Assembly: GCF_001412215.1 (NCBI RefSeq)
Contig: NZ_LLWP01000003.1
Location: 1 to 64,000 of the forward strand
Length of the DNA stretch: 64,000 nucleotides
Source of the DNA: Pedobacter sp. Hv1
Lineage (GTDB): Bacteria; Bacteroidota; Bacteroidia; Sphingobacteriales; Sphingobacteriaceae
Direction of reading: 5' to 3'
The notes beneath the pieces are model-generated. The model saw only the letters and a program-made list of their open reading frames with translations. It was not told the DNA's origin and did no database searches. This document shows positions 52,229 through 61,384 of this stretch, piece after piece (position 1 is the stretch's first letter; every line of letters begins with the position of its first letter). The position numbers and the translations under genes are program-made.

Positions 52229-53119
52229 ATGTCGCACAAAGCAGGTTTTGTAAGTATTATCGGTAAGCCCAATGTTGGCAAATCTACCCTCATGAATGCC
52301 CTAGTGGGCGAAAAGCTTTCTATTATTACCCCGAAGGCCCAAACAACCCGTCACCGAATTTTAGGAATTGTGAACGAAGATGACTTCCAAATTGTATTTT
52401 CAGACACTCCGGGGATCATCAAACCGCTCTACGGACTGCAAGATTCGATGATGACCGCCGTAAATGGCGCACTAAGTGATGCCGATTTGATCCTTTTTGT
52501 TACCGACATTAACGAGAAGCACGACGAAAACGATGTGTTAGAGAAAATTACCAATACCACGATCCCTATGGTGGTGCTATTGAATAAAATTGACAACGCC
52601 ACGCAAGAACAGGTTGACGAGAAATTTGCCTACTGGAAAGAGAAATTAAACCCAATGCACATCTTTGCCATCTCTGCCTTGCACCAATATAACCTAGAAG
52701 GAATTTTACCGTTGATCTTGGACAACATACCAGAGCACCCGGCCTATTATGATAAAGAAGAGCTAACCGACCGTAGCCAGCGTTTCTTTGTGTCTGAGAT
52801 TATCCGTGAGAAAATCTTTAACAACTATAAAAAAGAAATCCCATACAGTACAGAAGTAATTGTAACTGCTTTTAAAGAAGAAGAAAGCAAAGGCGGGCCA
52901 ATGGTGCGCATTACCGCTGAAGTAATTGTAGAAAGAGATTCACAAAAAAACATATTGATTGGTACTGGTGGTGCCATGCTTAAAAAAGTAGGCATGGAAG
53001 CTCGAAAAGACATCGAAAAGTTTTTAGACAGTAAAGTGTTTCTAGAAACCTTTGTAAAGGTGATCCCCGATTGGAGAAGCAAAAAGAACTATCTGAAAAA
53101 CTTCGGTTACGAGAGTTAA
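52229..53119 (+). CDS. era: GTPase Era
   Basis: 296 residues. G1 GKPNVGKST, G2 region with TTRHRILG, G3 DTPG, G4 NKID, and a C-terminal KH domain (about 200-290; VERDSQKNILIGTGGAMLKKVGMEARKDIEKFLDSKVFLETFVKV). Era binds the 3' end of 16S rRNA in 30S maturation. It is divergent from the tRNA operon and upstream of der. Confidence 0.97.
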   Translation: MSHKAGFVSIIGKPNVGKSTLMNALVGEKLSIITPKAQTTRHRILGIVNEDDFQIVFSDTPGIIKPLYGLQDSMMTAVNGALSDADLILFVTDINEKHDENDVLEKITNTTIPMVVLLNKIDNATQEQVDEKFAYWKEKLNPMHIFAISALHQYNLEGILPLILDNIPEHPAYYDKEELTDRSQRFFVSEIIREKIFNNYKKEIPYSTEVIVTAFKEEESKGGPMVRITAEVIVERDSQKNILIGTGGAMLKKVGMEARKDIEKFLDSKVFLETFVKVIPDWRSKKNYLKNFGYES

Positions 53120-53121
53120 CA

Positions 53122-53160
53122 AGTTTATTGGTCATTGGTTCAATAGTTCATTGGTGAATT
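53122..53160. repeat. Low-complexity TTCATTGG-type repeat
   Basis: ttattggtcattggttcaat and its continuation repeat a 7-9 bp unit, similar to the runs at 25398-25452 and 23796-23825. It lies in the 270-bp gap between era and der. Confidence 0.5.
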
Positions 53161-53246
53161 GTTGATAGCTTAGATTTTGTTGCTTGATGAATAGTGCGGT
53201 TACGAGGGTAAAAATCAGCTATCAAACCACACAAAAGCAATTAGAG

Positions 53247-53277
53247 TTTATTCTTCCAATAATTTAGCTTACCTTTG
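53247..53277 (+). promoter_or_regulatory. Promoter of der
   Basis: TTTA (53247-53250), 19-bp spacer, TACCTTTG (53270-53277), followed by C. This fits the Bacteroidota -33/-7 pattern with one mismatch in the -33 box. It leaves a leader of about 110 nt before the der ATG. Confidence 0.6.
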
Positions 53278-53392
53278 CACTCCCTTTCAAAAAAGGTTAG
53301 TAGTTGATAGTCAAAATGTTTGCGCTCTCAATTACGAGATATTTAGGCAACATTACAACGTTTCAATTTTAAAACGTTTCAACAAAAGAATT

Positions 53393-54694
53393 ATGAGTAA
53401 CATTATCGCAATTGTCGGAAGACCAAATGTAGGCAAATCTACCCTCTTTAACCGCTTAACAGAAAGTCGCAAAGCGATTGTAGATGATTTTAGTGGCGTA
53501 ACCCGCGATAGGCATTACGGCGCTGCAGAATGGACCGATAAGCAATTTACCGTAATTGATACGGGTGGTTATGTGGCCAACTCTGAAGATGTTTTTGAAG
53601 CGGCCATTCGCGAGCAGGTAGTAATTGCCATTGAAGAAGCCACCGTTCTTTTGTTTATGGTTGATGTAACCACTGGCATTACCGACCTTGACGATGAAAT
53701 TGCACAGCTTTTACGCCGCAGCAAAAAACCTGTTTTTATTGTAGTAAACAAGGTAGATAACACAGCATTGGAAACTGAAGCTACTGTATTTTACGGTTTT
53801 GGTTTAGGCGAAATCTATACCATCTCTTCAATGACTGGTTCTGGTACTGGCGAGTTGTTAGACGAAGTAATTACCCATTTTGAAGATATTCCAGAAGAAG
53901 AAAATTCTTTGCCAAAAATCACCATTGTTGGTCGCCCTAACGTGGGTAAATCTTCTTTAATTAATGCTTTAATTGGTAAGGACCGTAACATTGTAACCCC
54001 TATTGCTGGTACTACCCGCGATTCGATCCATATTCATTACAACCAATTTGGTCACGAATTTATGTTTATCGATACTGCAGGTCTGCGTAAAAAGACCAAG
54101 GTAAAAGAGAACATCGAATTTTATTCAGTAATGCGGACCATTAAGGCTCTAGAGGAAGCGGATGTAGTAATGTTGATGATTGATGCCGAAGACGGATTAG
54201 AAGCACAAGATGTTAATATTTTCCACTTGGCAGAAAAAAATAAAAAGGGAATTGTAGTTTTAGTGAACAAGTGGGATTTGATTGAGAAAAACAACAAAAC
54301 CATTAAAGAATTTGAAGACCAAATTCGTACCAAACTACAGCCATTTACCGATGTGCCGATTGTATTTATCTCGGTATTGAACAAACAACGTATTTTTAAA
54401 ACAATAGAAACGGCTTTAGAGGTTCACAAAAACCGTAGCAAAAAAATACCTACATCTAAATTGAATGATGTAATGCTGCCAATTATTGAAAACTATCCGC
54501 CACCTGCTTTAAAAGGAAAGTACATCAAGATCAAATACATTACACAGATCAATGCTTCTTCGCCAATGTTTGCTTTCTTCTGTAACCTACCGCAGTACAT
54601 TAAAGAACCGTACAAGCGTTTTATTGAGAACAAGCTTCGCGAGCATTTCGATTTTTCTGGCGTACCAATACAGATTTATTTTAGACAGAAATAA
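53393..54694 (+). CDS. der: GTPase Der (EngA)
   Basis: 433 residues with two consecutive G domains ([14 protein letters not shown] at about 8 and [14 protein letters not shown] at about 182; DTGG and DTAG; NKVD and NKWD) and a C-terminal KH-like domain (about 350-433). It acts in 50S ribosome maturation. The tandem of era and der on one strand is a conserved arrangement in these bacteria. Confidence 0.97.
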   Translation: MSNIIAIVGRPNVGKSTLFNRLTESRKAIVDDFSGVTRDRHYGAAEWTDKQFTVIDTGGYVANSEDVFEAAIREQVVIAIEEATVLLFMVDVTTGITDLDDEIAQLLRRSKKPVFIVVNKVDNTALETEATVFYGFGLGEIYTISSMTGSGTGELLDEVITHFEDIPEEENSLPKITIVGRPNVGKSSLINALIGKDRNIVTPIAGTTRDSIHIHYNQFGHEFMFIDTAGLRKKTKVKENIEFYSVMRTIKALEEADVVMLMIDAEDGLEAQDVNIFHLAEKNKKGIVVLVNKWDLIEKNNKTIKEFEDQIRTKLQPFTDVPIVFISVLNKQRIFKTIETALEVHKNRSKKIPTSKLNDVMLPIIENYPPPALKGKYIKIKYITQINASSPMFAFFCNLPQYIKEPYKRFIENKLREHFDFSGVPIQIYFRQK

Positions 54695-54822
54695 GATAAA
54701 AGGTGTAAGGCAGAGGATGTAAAGCGAAAGGCTTGACAAACTCCCATTTCGTGTACCTGAGTTAGATTTGACATTACCATCTGTCTTAAATCATTAACTT
54801 TGTATTCTAATTTTTCTATGTT

Positions 54823-55341
54823 ATGCCAACTTCTATTGCCATTGTTAACAGCACTTTAGCCGACATCAATACCATATTTGAATTTTACGATATGGCCATT
54901 GCACATCAGAAAAAGGTATTCAACAAACATTGGCAAGGCTTTAGCCTAGAGTTGGTTACGCAAGAAGTAGAAGAAAACAGGCAATACAAAATTTTGGTGG
55001 GTGGCGAGGCAGCCTGTATTTTTGCCGTCACTTTTAACGACCCACAAATTTGGGAAGAAAAAGACCAACAACCTTCTATCTATATCCATCGCATTGTTAC
55101 GCATCCCAATTTTAGGGGTTATGGTTTTGTAAATCAGATTATCGATTGGGCAAAAGACTACGCCAAAGCCAATGCCATCGAGTACATCCGTATGGATACC
55201 TGGGCCGACAATGCAAAACTACTGGCCTATTACACCGGTTGCGGGTTTGCGCATGTAGGCAGCATTCAAATTGCAACCAACAGTGGCTTACCCAAACATT
55301 ACGAAGGCATTAGCTTGAATCTTTTCGAAATCAAGATTTAA
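54823..55341 (+). CDS. GNAT-family N-acetyltransferase
   Basis: 172 residues. The acetyl-CoA-binding motif A is YIHRIVTHPNFRGYGFVNQIIDWAKDYAKANAIEYIRMDTWADNAKLLAYYTGCGFAHVG (about 85-147). The acceptor is unknown. A TAACTTTG box at 54795-54802, 20 bp before the ATG, fits a -7 element. It is a single gene. Confidence 0.9.
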   Translation: MPTSIAIVNSTLADINTIFEFYDMAIAHQKKVFNKHWQGFSLELVTQEVEENRQYKILVGGEAACIFAVTFNDPQIWEEKDQQPSIYIHRIVTHPNFRGYGFVNQIIDWAKDYAKANAIEYIRMDTWADNAKLLAYYTGCGFAHVGSIQIATNSGLPKHYEGISLNLFEIKI

Positions 55342-55615
55342 TTAATGTGAGTTTGGTTAAGGAGCTTAGACTTGAACTATCTCGAGCCTAAGTACCGTCT
55401 TAACATACTACTAAAAGCGGCCTTGGCCTGTTCGGGATGCAATATTAGGCCTAAACACTTCCTTTCATAGAACAGGGCGCAGCCGTGGATTTTTTTGCAT
55501 ACTTTTTTCATCTATAGGAAAAAAGTTTGTCCGCGAAGCGACTGAACCCTCCAATAGTAGCAGAAAATAATTGATTTATGATGTACTTATTTTATTCTGA
55601 ATCAACATTAATTAC

Positions 55616-56746
55616 CTATGCCACTATCAACTCTGCAGCCATTTCGGCCACCAATTGATCGATCTGTTCTTTTTGCACATTGGGCATACAGATGATATGC
55701 GAACCTCCATTTTCTGAAGCCAACTGCCATTTTTGTCTAATGCTTGCACTTGGCGAAGGAAAGTTAACCGTAATGGTATTCGGGTTTCGCCAGGCAGCCA
55801 CACCAATCTCTTGTAGCTTTTCTTCAGCATATTGCGCAATGGCCAAACTATGCAAAGCTCTTTTTCTTAAGCCTTCAACGCCGTACTTTTTAAGGGTATA
55901 CCATAAAAACAATGGACTGTGCCCATTTCTCGAACCTGTAATGGTGGTATCTACACTGCCAATGTAAGCTACAGACCTGGCAATACGGTCTCTGTTAGAC
56001 TTTTTAGCCACCACTACCCCACAAGGCATGGGCGAACCAAAAAACTTATGTCCACTAATGGCAATACTATCTGCACCATCTGCAAAATCGAAAGCCGGGC
56101 GTGGCTCTATAAAAGCACTATAACTTCCAGATAAAGCTCCATCTGCATGAATATAATGGTTTTTAATGGCCAGTTTTTTTAAAATGGCCTTAATTTTACC
56201 AATATCATCACGTGCTTCGGTCATGGTGGTACCTATGTTGGCCATAATAATTACTGGCATGTGCCTGTTCATTCGAATGGTATCTTCTAGGTCTTCGTAA
56301 TTAATTTCCCCATTTTCTTGGGTACTAATTACAATATTTGGCATGTTTAATAGGTGGATGTTCTTTTGCACACTGTAATGTGTAGCTTCAGAATAATACA
56401 CCATCCCTTTGGGGTGCAACTCTCTGGCCAAGTACAAACCATACAGGTTACCTTCAGAACCACCATTAGTTACATAACCCCACCAATCATCAGCCTCTGC
56501 CCTAAACAACGAAGCAAAAAACGAGATCACTTCTTTTTCCATTTCCCGAGAGCCCACGGCATAAGTACAAGGCACAAAGGGATCGCCAAGATTGTTCATT
56601 GGATAGTTTAAAAAAGGGATCAGCTCCATAAAATCGAAGTCTTTTGATACCGGATAACCCATAAAATTGGTGGTATTTAATTGCACTTGCGCTAACAGTT
56701 CGGCTAAGGTTTTTTGATCGGCTGGAGAAAGGGTATTTGAGGACAT
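55616..56746 (-). CDS. PLP-dependent histidine decarboxylase-like enzyme
   Basis: 376 residues of the group II decarboxylase fold. NFMGYPVSKDFDFMELIPFLNYPMNNLGDPF is a recognised histidine-decarboxylase start. The Lys that binds PLP lies in AISGHKFFGSPMPCGVVV (about residue 232), and HADGALSG supplies the cofactor Asp (about 203). Close relatives decarboxylate histidine; a relaxed substrate cannot be excluded. It is a single gene, and no amino-acid antiporter accompanies it. Its promoter is at 56769-56799. Confidence 0.9.
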   Translation of the reverse strand: MSSNTLSPADQKTLAELLAQVQLNTTNFMGYPVSKDFDFMELIPFLNYPMNNLGDPFVPCTYAVGSREMEKEVISFFASLFRAEADDWWGYVTNGGSEGNLYGLYLARELHPKGMVYYSEATHYSVQKNIHLLNMPNIVISTQENGEINYEDLEDTIRMNRHMPVIIMANIGTTMTEARDDIGKIKAILKKLAIKNHYIHADGALSGSYSAFIEPRPAFDFADGADSIAISGHKFFGSPMPCGVVVAKKSNRDRIARSVAYIGSVDTTITGSRNGHSPLFLWYTLKKYGVEGLRKRALHSLAIAQYAEEKLQEIGVAAWRNPNTITVNFPSPSASIRQKWQLASENGGSHIICMPNVQKEQIDQLVAEMAAELIVA

Positions 56747-56768
56747 AACAATTGGTATTGATGTGCCA

Positions 56769-56799
56769 CAAAGCTAACCTTGATCAAACTAAATTCCAA
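56769..56799 (-). promoter_or_regulatory. Promoter of the histidine-decarboxylase-like gene
   Basis: TAGCTTTG (56776-56769) is a perfect -7 box. TTGG (56799-56796) lies 19 bp upstream. The start is about 15 bp before the ATG at 56746. Confidence 0.6.
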
Positions 56800-56954
56800 T
56801 TTTATTGATTAATTAAGAATATAATATTGAATTATAACAAATAATTAAAATAAGATTCCGATTTGATGCGATTCTAAGTAAGGTGGTAAAATTAAATAAC
56901 CCTGTTTTTTACAGTTTAAAGAAGCGGCTGCTCAAAACTCTGTCTCTGAGCGAG

Positions 56955-58562
56955 CTATTGCAAGCTATTTAGTGCTTGTTTAACCACATTATCGGTTAGG
57001 TTATTGGCCCTGTAATAACCTATATCTCCCAAGTGGTATTTGCAGAGCATTACTTTAAGGTCGTTATAGATCAACGGTTTCGACACCATTAACTGTTTGT
57101 TATCAATGCTAACGTTTTTTGCCTGGATATATTTTAACAGGTCCTTAAAATCAGCATCGCTAATGGCAAATGTACTCAGGTTCTGGTTTAAATAAGCAGG
57201 CGTATAACGATCGGCCAATACATCAAATACAAAATCGATCAGTATTTTTTTGTTGGCCAAAGTAGCATAGAATTTATTATAGCCTGTGGTATCTAATTTC
57301 ACATATACATCTGGCTGGATGCCACCACCACCAAACACTTTTTTACCACTATGGGTAACATAGGCGTTTGCTTTTTGCAAGCTGTCTCTTACCCTTACTG
57401 TTTTTGCAGTAAGCTCTCCATCGTTAAATCGGTCTTCCAACTCTTTTTGGTAAGCGGCATATCCTTTTTTGTACGATTTTTGGATGCTTCTTCCCAATGG
57501 TGTATAATATCTTGCAATGGTTAAGTTTAGTGCAGAACCATCATCAAAGGCAAACTGTTCTTGTACCAGCCCTTTTCCAAAAGAACGTCGACCCACAATA
57601 ATTCCCCTATCCAGATCTTGCATCGCCCCTGCAAATATTTCGCTTGCCGAAGCTGAGTTTTCGTTAATTAAAACTGCTAATTTACCTTGTTCAAACTCGC
57701 CACCACCAGTGGTATAATAATCTGTACGGGGTTCGTGTTTACCTTCGGTATATACAATTAGTTTTTCTGGCGCCAAAAATTGGTTAGCCAAACCTGTAGC
57801 TGCAGTTACATAACCGCCACCATTGTCTCGCAGGTCGAGCACCAGTTTTTTCATCCCTCTGGTTTTCAACATACGTACAGCGTCTACAAAATCGCGGTCG
57901 GTGTTGGCGCCAAATTTACTGATACGGATATAGGCTGCGTCTGTATTTAACATATAAGCTGCATCAATACTACTTACGTCTACCCTACCTCTTTTAATGG
58001 TTAAGGTTGATGGTGCTGCCGCTCCTTGATGCAACAACAAGAGTTGTACAGGCGTTCCCTTTTTGCCTCTTATTTTACCTACCATTTCAGAACGAGGCAA
58101 AGTTCTACCACTCACCATCGTGCTATCTATTTTCAATATTTTATCACCCTGTTTCATTCCAGCCAAAAATGCGGGCCCGTCTTTTACTACATTGGTAACC
58201 AATAAGGTGTCGTTAAGGATATAATATTCTACCCCAATACCTTCAAAGTTACCTTCTAAACTTTCGGCAAGCTCAAAGGCTTTGGTAGGTGGCAAATACA
58301 TGCTATGTGGGTCTAGCTGATGCAACAAGCTATCAATTGGCAAGTGCTGTAAACTGTCTGCATTTACTTCATCAACATAGTTTTTGTTAATGATATGGAT
58401 AATGTCTTCTACTTTTTTGGCATTGTTGTCTGCATAATGCACAGGTCGTTCTACCTTAAAGCCCTGATCTTTTAAAAATCTATAGCCCAAGTACATACCG
58501 CCTATTAAGGTTACAGAATAGGTGATGGCGATAAGGATATTGAAACGAGTACTTTTTTTCAT
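56955..58562 (-). CDS. S41-family C-terminal processing protease
   Basis: 535 residues. An N-terminal membrane anchor (about 9-27) precedes a PDZ domain (about 80-175; FEGIGVEYYILNDTLLVTNVVKDGPAFLAGMKQGDKILKID). The S41 domain follows with Ser in INENSASASEIFAGA (about 310) and Lys in GRRSFGKGLVQ (about 334), then a C-terminal helical domain. It cleaves proteins in the periplasm from the C-terminus. Single gene with its own promoter. Confidence 0.95.
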   Translation of the reverse strand: MKKSTRFNILIAITYSVTLIGGMYLGYRFLKDQGFKVERPVHYADNNAKKVEDIIHIINKNYVDEVNADSLQHLPIDSLLHQLDPHSMYLPPTKAFELAESLEGNFEGIGVEYYILNDTLLVTNVVKDGPAFLAGMKQGDKILKIDSTMVSGRTLPRSEMVGKIRGKKGTPVQLLLLHQGAAAPSTLTIKRGRVDVSSIDAAYMLNTDAAYIRISKFGANTDRDFVDAVRMLKTRGMKKLVLDLRDNGGGYVTAATGLANQFLAPEKLIVYTEGKHEPRTDYYTTGGGEFEQGKLAVLINENSASASEIFAGAMQDLDRGIIVGRRSFGKGLVQEQFAFDDGSALNLTIARYYTPLGRSIQKSYKKGYAAYQKELEDRFNDGELTAKTVRVRDSLQKANAYVTHSGKKVFGGGGIQPDVYVKLDTTGYNKFYATLANKKILIDFVFDVLADRYTPAYLNQNLSTFAISDADFKDLLKYIQAKNVSIDNKQLMVSKPLIYNDLKVMLCKYHLGDIGYYRANNLTDNVVKQALNSLQ

Positions 58563-58577
58563 GGTGTAGCGGCCCTA

Positions 58578-58608
58578 CAAAGTTATGAAAATTAGCGAGT
58601 TAATTAAA
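58578..58608 (-). promoter_or_regulatory. Promoter of the S41 protease gene
   Basis: On the minus strand TTTA (58608-58605), a 19-bp spacer and TAACTTTG (58585-58578). The -7 box is perfect; the start is about 15 bp upstream of the ATG. Confidence 0.6.
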
Positions 58609-58755
58609 GAACAATACACCCAACATTTTAGTTTTTTTGAATATTTTGTTGCAAATATTTGCAATGGCGTAATCTTCTCTCTAAAATTGCATGTATTTAT
58701 CGTTAATATTTCCTGTTAATGGAGAAATTAACGAACTTTAGCACAAATAACATCC

Positions 58756-59562
58756 ATGAAAAGAATAACAGAGCAAGAATCTAAATACCACGACATTGAT
58801 AAAATGTCTGTTTTAGAGATTTTGACAGGCATCAATACCGAAGATAAGATTGTACCTCAAGCCGTTGAAAAGGCTTTACCTCAAATAGAAAAATTAGCCG
58901 CTGCAGTTGCCGAAAGAATGCTTAATGGTGGTCGGTTATTTTATATTGGCGCTGGCACCAGTGGCCGTTTAGGTGTTGTTGATGCTTCAGAATGCCCGCC
59001 TACTTTTGGTGTTCCTTTTGATCGGGTAGTTGGTATTATTGCCGGTGGCGATACTGCTATTCGCAGAGCGGTAGAATTTGCTGAAGATGATGATGTGCAA
59101 GCTTGGATTGACCTTCAAGAATATCAAATCAACGAAAAAGACTCTTTAATTGGTTTGGCAGCTTCTGGCACCACACCATATGTAGTAGGTGGTTTAAATA
59201 CTGCCCGCCAACACGGAATCTTAACTGGTTGCATTGTTTGTAACGAAGGCGGACCAATTGTAGCCGAATCCGACTATCCTGTAGAAGTGGTAGTTGGCCC
59301 TGAGTTTTTAACAGGCTCTACCCGAATGAAATCTGGAACCGCACAAAAACTGGTTTTAAACATGCTGAGTACCACTGTAATGATCAGATTAGGCCGAGTA
59401 AAAGGCAATAAAATGGTAGATATGCAGTTAACTAACCATAAATTGGTAGATCGCGGCACGCAAATGGTAATGGACGAACTGAACATTGACCACGACCAAG
59501 CTGCAGACCTACTTACTAAATATGGAAGTGTACGTAAAGCAGTAGACGCAAGCAAAGCTTAA
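58756..59562 (+). CDS. murQ: N-acetylmuramic acid 6-phosphate etherase
   Basis: 268 residues, full length. MSVLEILTGINTEDKIVPQAVEKALPQIEKLAAAVAERMLNGGRLFYIGAGTSGRLGVVDASECPPTFGVP is the SIS-domain opening with the Glu of DASECPPT acting in catalysis. It cleaves the D-lactyl ether of MurNAc-6-P in peptidoglycan recycling. No murP or amgK gene is next to it. Confidence 0.95.
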   Translation: MKRITEQESKYHDIDKMSVLEILTGINTEDKIVPQAVEKALPQIEKLAAAVAERMLNGGRLFYIGAGTSGRLGVVDASECPPTFGVPFDRVVGIIAGGDTAIRRAVEFAEDDDVQAWIDLQEYQINEKDSLIGLAASGTTPYVVGGLNTARQHGILTGCIVCNEGGPIVAESDYPVEVVVGPEFLTGSTRMKSGTAQKLVLNMLSTTVMIRLGRVKGNKMVDMQLTNHKLVDRGTQMVMDELNIDHDQAADLLTKYGSVRKAVDASKA

Positions 59563-59675
59563 GTTGTGGATTAACGAATTGTGAGTTACCAGTAAACAAG
59601 CTTAAAGCTTCTTTAACTGCTGTGCTTATCAATCCAAAACCTGCAACGTTTAACTCAGAATCTGTAACGCTGATT

Positions 59676-60242
59676 ATGCACGAAATTGAGCCTTTTTATT
59701 TATGGAGAGATGATTATATTGCTGCTGAGGATGAGCGTTCGCCTTTCTTTAACACCGAATATTCTGAATTTTATTACGATAAACAACTCTATAATTTTCT
59801 AATTCACCCCCAATGGGATGCCTTTGGTTCGAATACGCTTTACATTAAAGTATTGTTTGTAGACTACGAGAAGCAATATGCGATTATCGAGCTAATGGGC
59901 GAATGGAACGACACGATTAACAACGACATCATGACCCTGAAAAGGGAAATCATCGAACTGATGATTGATGAGGGAATCAATAAGTTTATCCTGATTGGTG
60001 AAAATGTGTTGAATTTCCATGCTTCTGATGATAGTTATTACGAAGAATGGTTCCAGGATGTAGAGGATGGCTGGATTGCGGGTGTTAATTTTAACGAACA
60101 TGTGATTCGTGAGTTTCGCGACCATAGCATTGATTATTATATCAATTTTGGAGGCGAACTAGACGATCTGCACTGGAGAAAGCTCAAACCGCGTCAGTTT
60201 TACAAAAAAGTTGAAGAACTACTGACAAAAAGATTAAACTAA
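59676..60242 (+). CDS. Conserved protein of unknown function, Bax-inhibitor neighbour
   Basis: 188 residues from the ATG at 59676 (MHEIEPFYLWRDDYIAAEDERSPFFNTEYSEFYYDKQLYNFLIHPQWDAFGS); an upstream GTG at 59622 adds 18 residues unlike the rest. Rich in Asp, Glu, Tyr and Trp. The STAS-like or DUF-type core has 'IIELMIDEGINKFILIGENVLNFH'. I do not recognise a named family. It lies between murQ and the Bax-inhibitor gene, 38 bp from the latter. Confidence 0.7.
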   Translation: MHEIEPFYLWRDDYIAAEDERSPFFNTEYSEFYYDKQLYNFLIHPQWDAFGSNTLYIKVLFVDYEKQYAIIELMGEWNDTINNDIMTLKREIIELMIDEGINKFILIGENVLNFHASDDSYYEEWFQDVEDGWIAGVNFNEHVIREFRDHSIDYYINFGGELDDLHWRKLKPRQFYKKVEELLTKRLN

Positions 60243-60279
60243 AATCGTATTTTTAACCATAACCAATATTTAATTTATA

Positions 60280-61035
60280 ATGGAACAACAAAATTATCAA
60301 TACCAAGACAATACTGTATTTGTACAGGAAGGCTCTGTTTCTAAAAAATTCTTCGCCAATGTTTTCTTATGGATGTTTGTGGCACTAAGTTTATCTACTG
60401 TTGCTGCTTATCTTTTCGGAACAAGTGAAGGCTTAATGCAATATTTAATTACCACTAATGAAGTAACCGGAAAAACAAGCATGTCAATTTTTGGCTATGT
60501 TGCAATGTTTTCCCCACTTGGCCTAGTACTTACAATGGGTTTTGGACTGAGCAGACTTTCATATGGCGCACTTGTGGGCATATTTGTACTATACTCTGTA
60601 TTAACAGGAATAAGTTTAAGCTTTATTTTATTGAGCTATACTAGTGGCTCAATAGTAGGGTGTTTCGCAGCAGCAGCTGGTATATTTGGCATTATGGCCT
60701 TTTTAGGTTATACTACAAATACTGATCTGAGCAAATTTGGTCCAATTTTAATGGTAGGAGTTGTAGGATTGGTGATTGCGAGTGTAATCAATATGTTTTT
60801 GGGAAGCTCTCAACTTGACTATATCATGAGTTTCTTCGGTGTAGCTATTTTTACAGCATTAACCGCTTATGATGTGCAAAAAATTAAAAGAATAGGCGAA
60901 GGAATTGAAGCTAATGGAGAACAAGTGTTACAAGTAGAGTCGAAAAAGATGGCTATTGTTGCCGCATTATCACTATATCTTGATTTTCTTAACATCTTCC
61001 TTTTCTTATTACGTATTTTCGGAAGTAGAAAGTAA
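60280..61035 (+). CDS. Bax inhibitor-1/YccA-family membrane protein
   Basis: 251 residues with seven transmembrane segments. Family motifs: FANVFLWMFVALSLSTVAAYLFG, GYTTNTDLSKFGPIL and YDVQKIKRIGEG; the closing YLDFLNIFLFLLRIFGSRK is diagnostic. Such proteins are proton/calcium leak channels or membrane quality-control factors. A terminator (61065-61090) follows. Confidence 0.95.
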   Translation: MEQQNYQYQDNTVFVQEGSVSKKFFANVFLWMFVALSLSTVAAYLFGTSEGLMQYLITTNEVTGKTSMSIFGYVAMFSPLGLVLTMGFGLSRLSYGALVGIFVLYSVLTGISLSFILLSYTSGSIVGCFAAAAGIFGIMAFLGYTTNTDLSKFGPILMVGVVGLVIASVINMFLGSSQLDYIMSFFGVAIFTALTAYDVQKIKRIGEGIEANGEQVLQVESKKMAIVAALSLYLDFLNIFLFLLRIFGSRK

Positions 61036-61064
61036 AAACATTAATATTTCAAAATATTATACCG

Positions 61065-61090
61065 AAGGCCGTGCAGATTTGCATGGCCTT
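61065..61090 (+). terminator. Terminator after the Bax-inhibitor gene
   Basis: aaggccgtgca / tgcatggcctt pair over 11 positions with one G-T around a 4-nt loop (gatt), followed by tgtaatttta. Confidence 0.65.
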
Positions 61091-61158
61091 TGTAATTTTA
61101 TTTGGTTATACCTGCTATATTTTTGGAATTGATGTTGCATTGTTGCATTTTTGTACTG

Positions 61159-61256
61159 CTTATAAAGAAAGGCGGAGGGATTAGACCCAACGATGTCTTA
61201 GCAACCTGTGCTAACAAGGTGCTACATTCTATCCCAGCACATCGGGAAAAGATAAG
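61159..61256 (+). ncRNA. SAM-I (S-box) riboswitch upstream of metH
   Basis: The conserved core is visible: aaagaaaggcggagggatta, gacccaacgatg, cttagcaacctgtgct, aaggtgctacattctatccc, and a closing gataag that pairs with cttat at 61159-61163 (P1). This is the Bacteroidota form of SAM-I. Binding S-adenosylmethionine would switch off metH. A TATTTTTG box at 61118-61125 could be its promoter. 61036-61384 has no other gene; 61290-61380 carries a gagatt/gatctgagac-type repeat. Confidence 0.93.
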
Positions 61257-61289
61257 TTTAAGGAAAAAATCTGTTCCATTTTTTTTAAG

Positions 61290-61380
61290 CACAATAGATT
61301 TGAGAGATTAGATCTGAGACCTTAGGCTTTTGTAGTCTAGTTGATCTCACATCTCCTATCTCACGTCTCATATCTACTAC
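61290..61380. repeat. GAGAT/CTCAT low-complexity repeat between riboswitch and metH
   Basis: gagagattagatctgagacc is followed after 25 bp by gatctcacatctcctatctc and acgtctcatatct. The two halves are complementary in part (gagat / atctc), so they could form a long hairpin between the aptamer and the ATG. It may be the expression platform or just a local repeat. Confidence 0.45.
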
Positions 61381-61384
61381 AAGA

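Noticed and set aside
61142..61311. Short frames across the metH leader
   Set aside because: They overlap the SAM-I riboswitch core and have no resemblance to known leader peptides.
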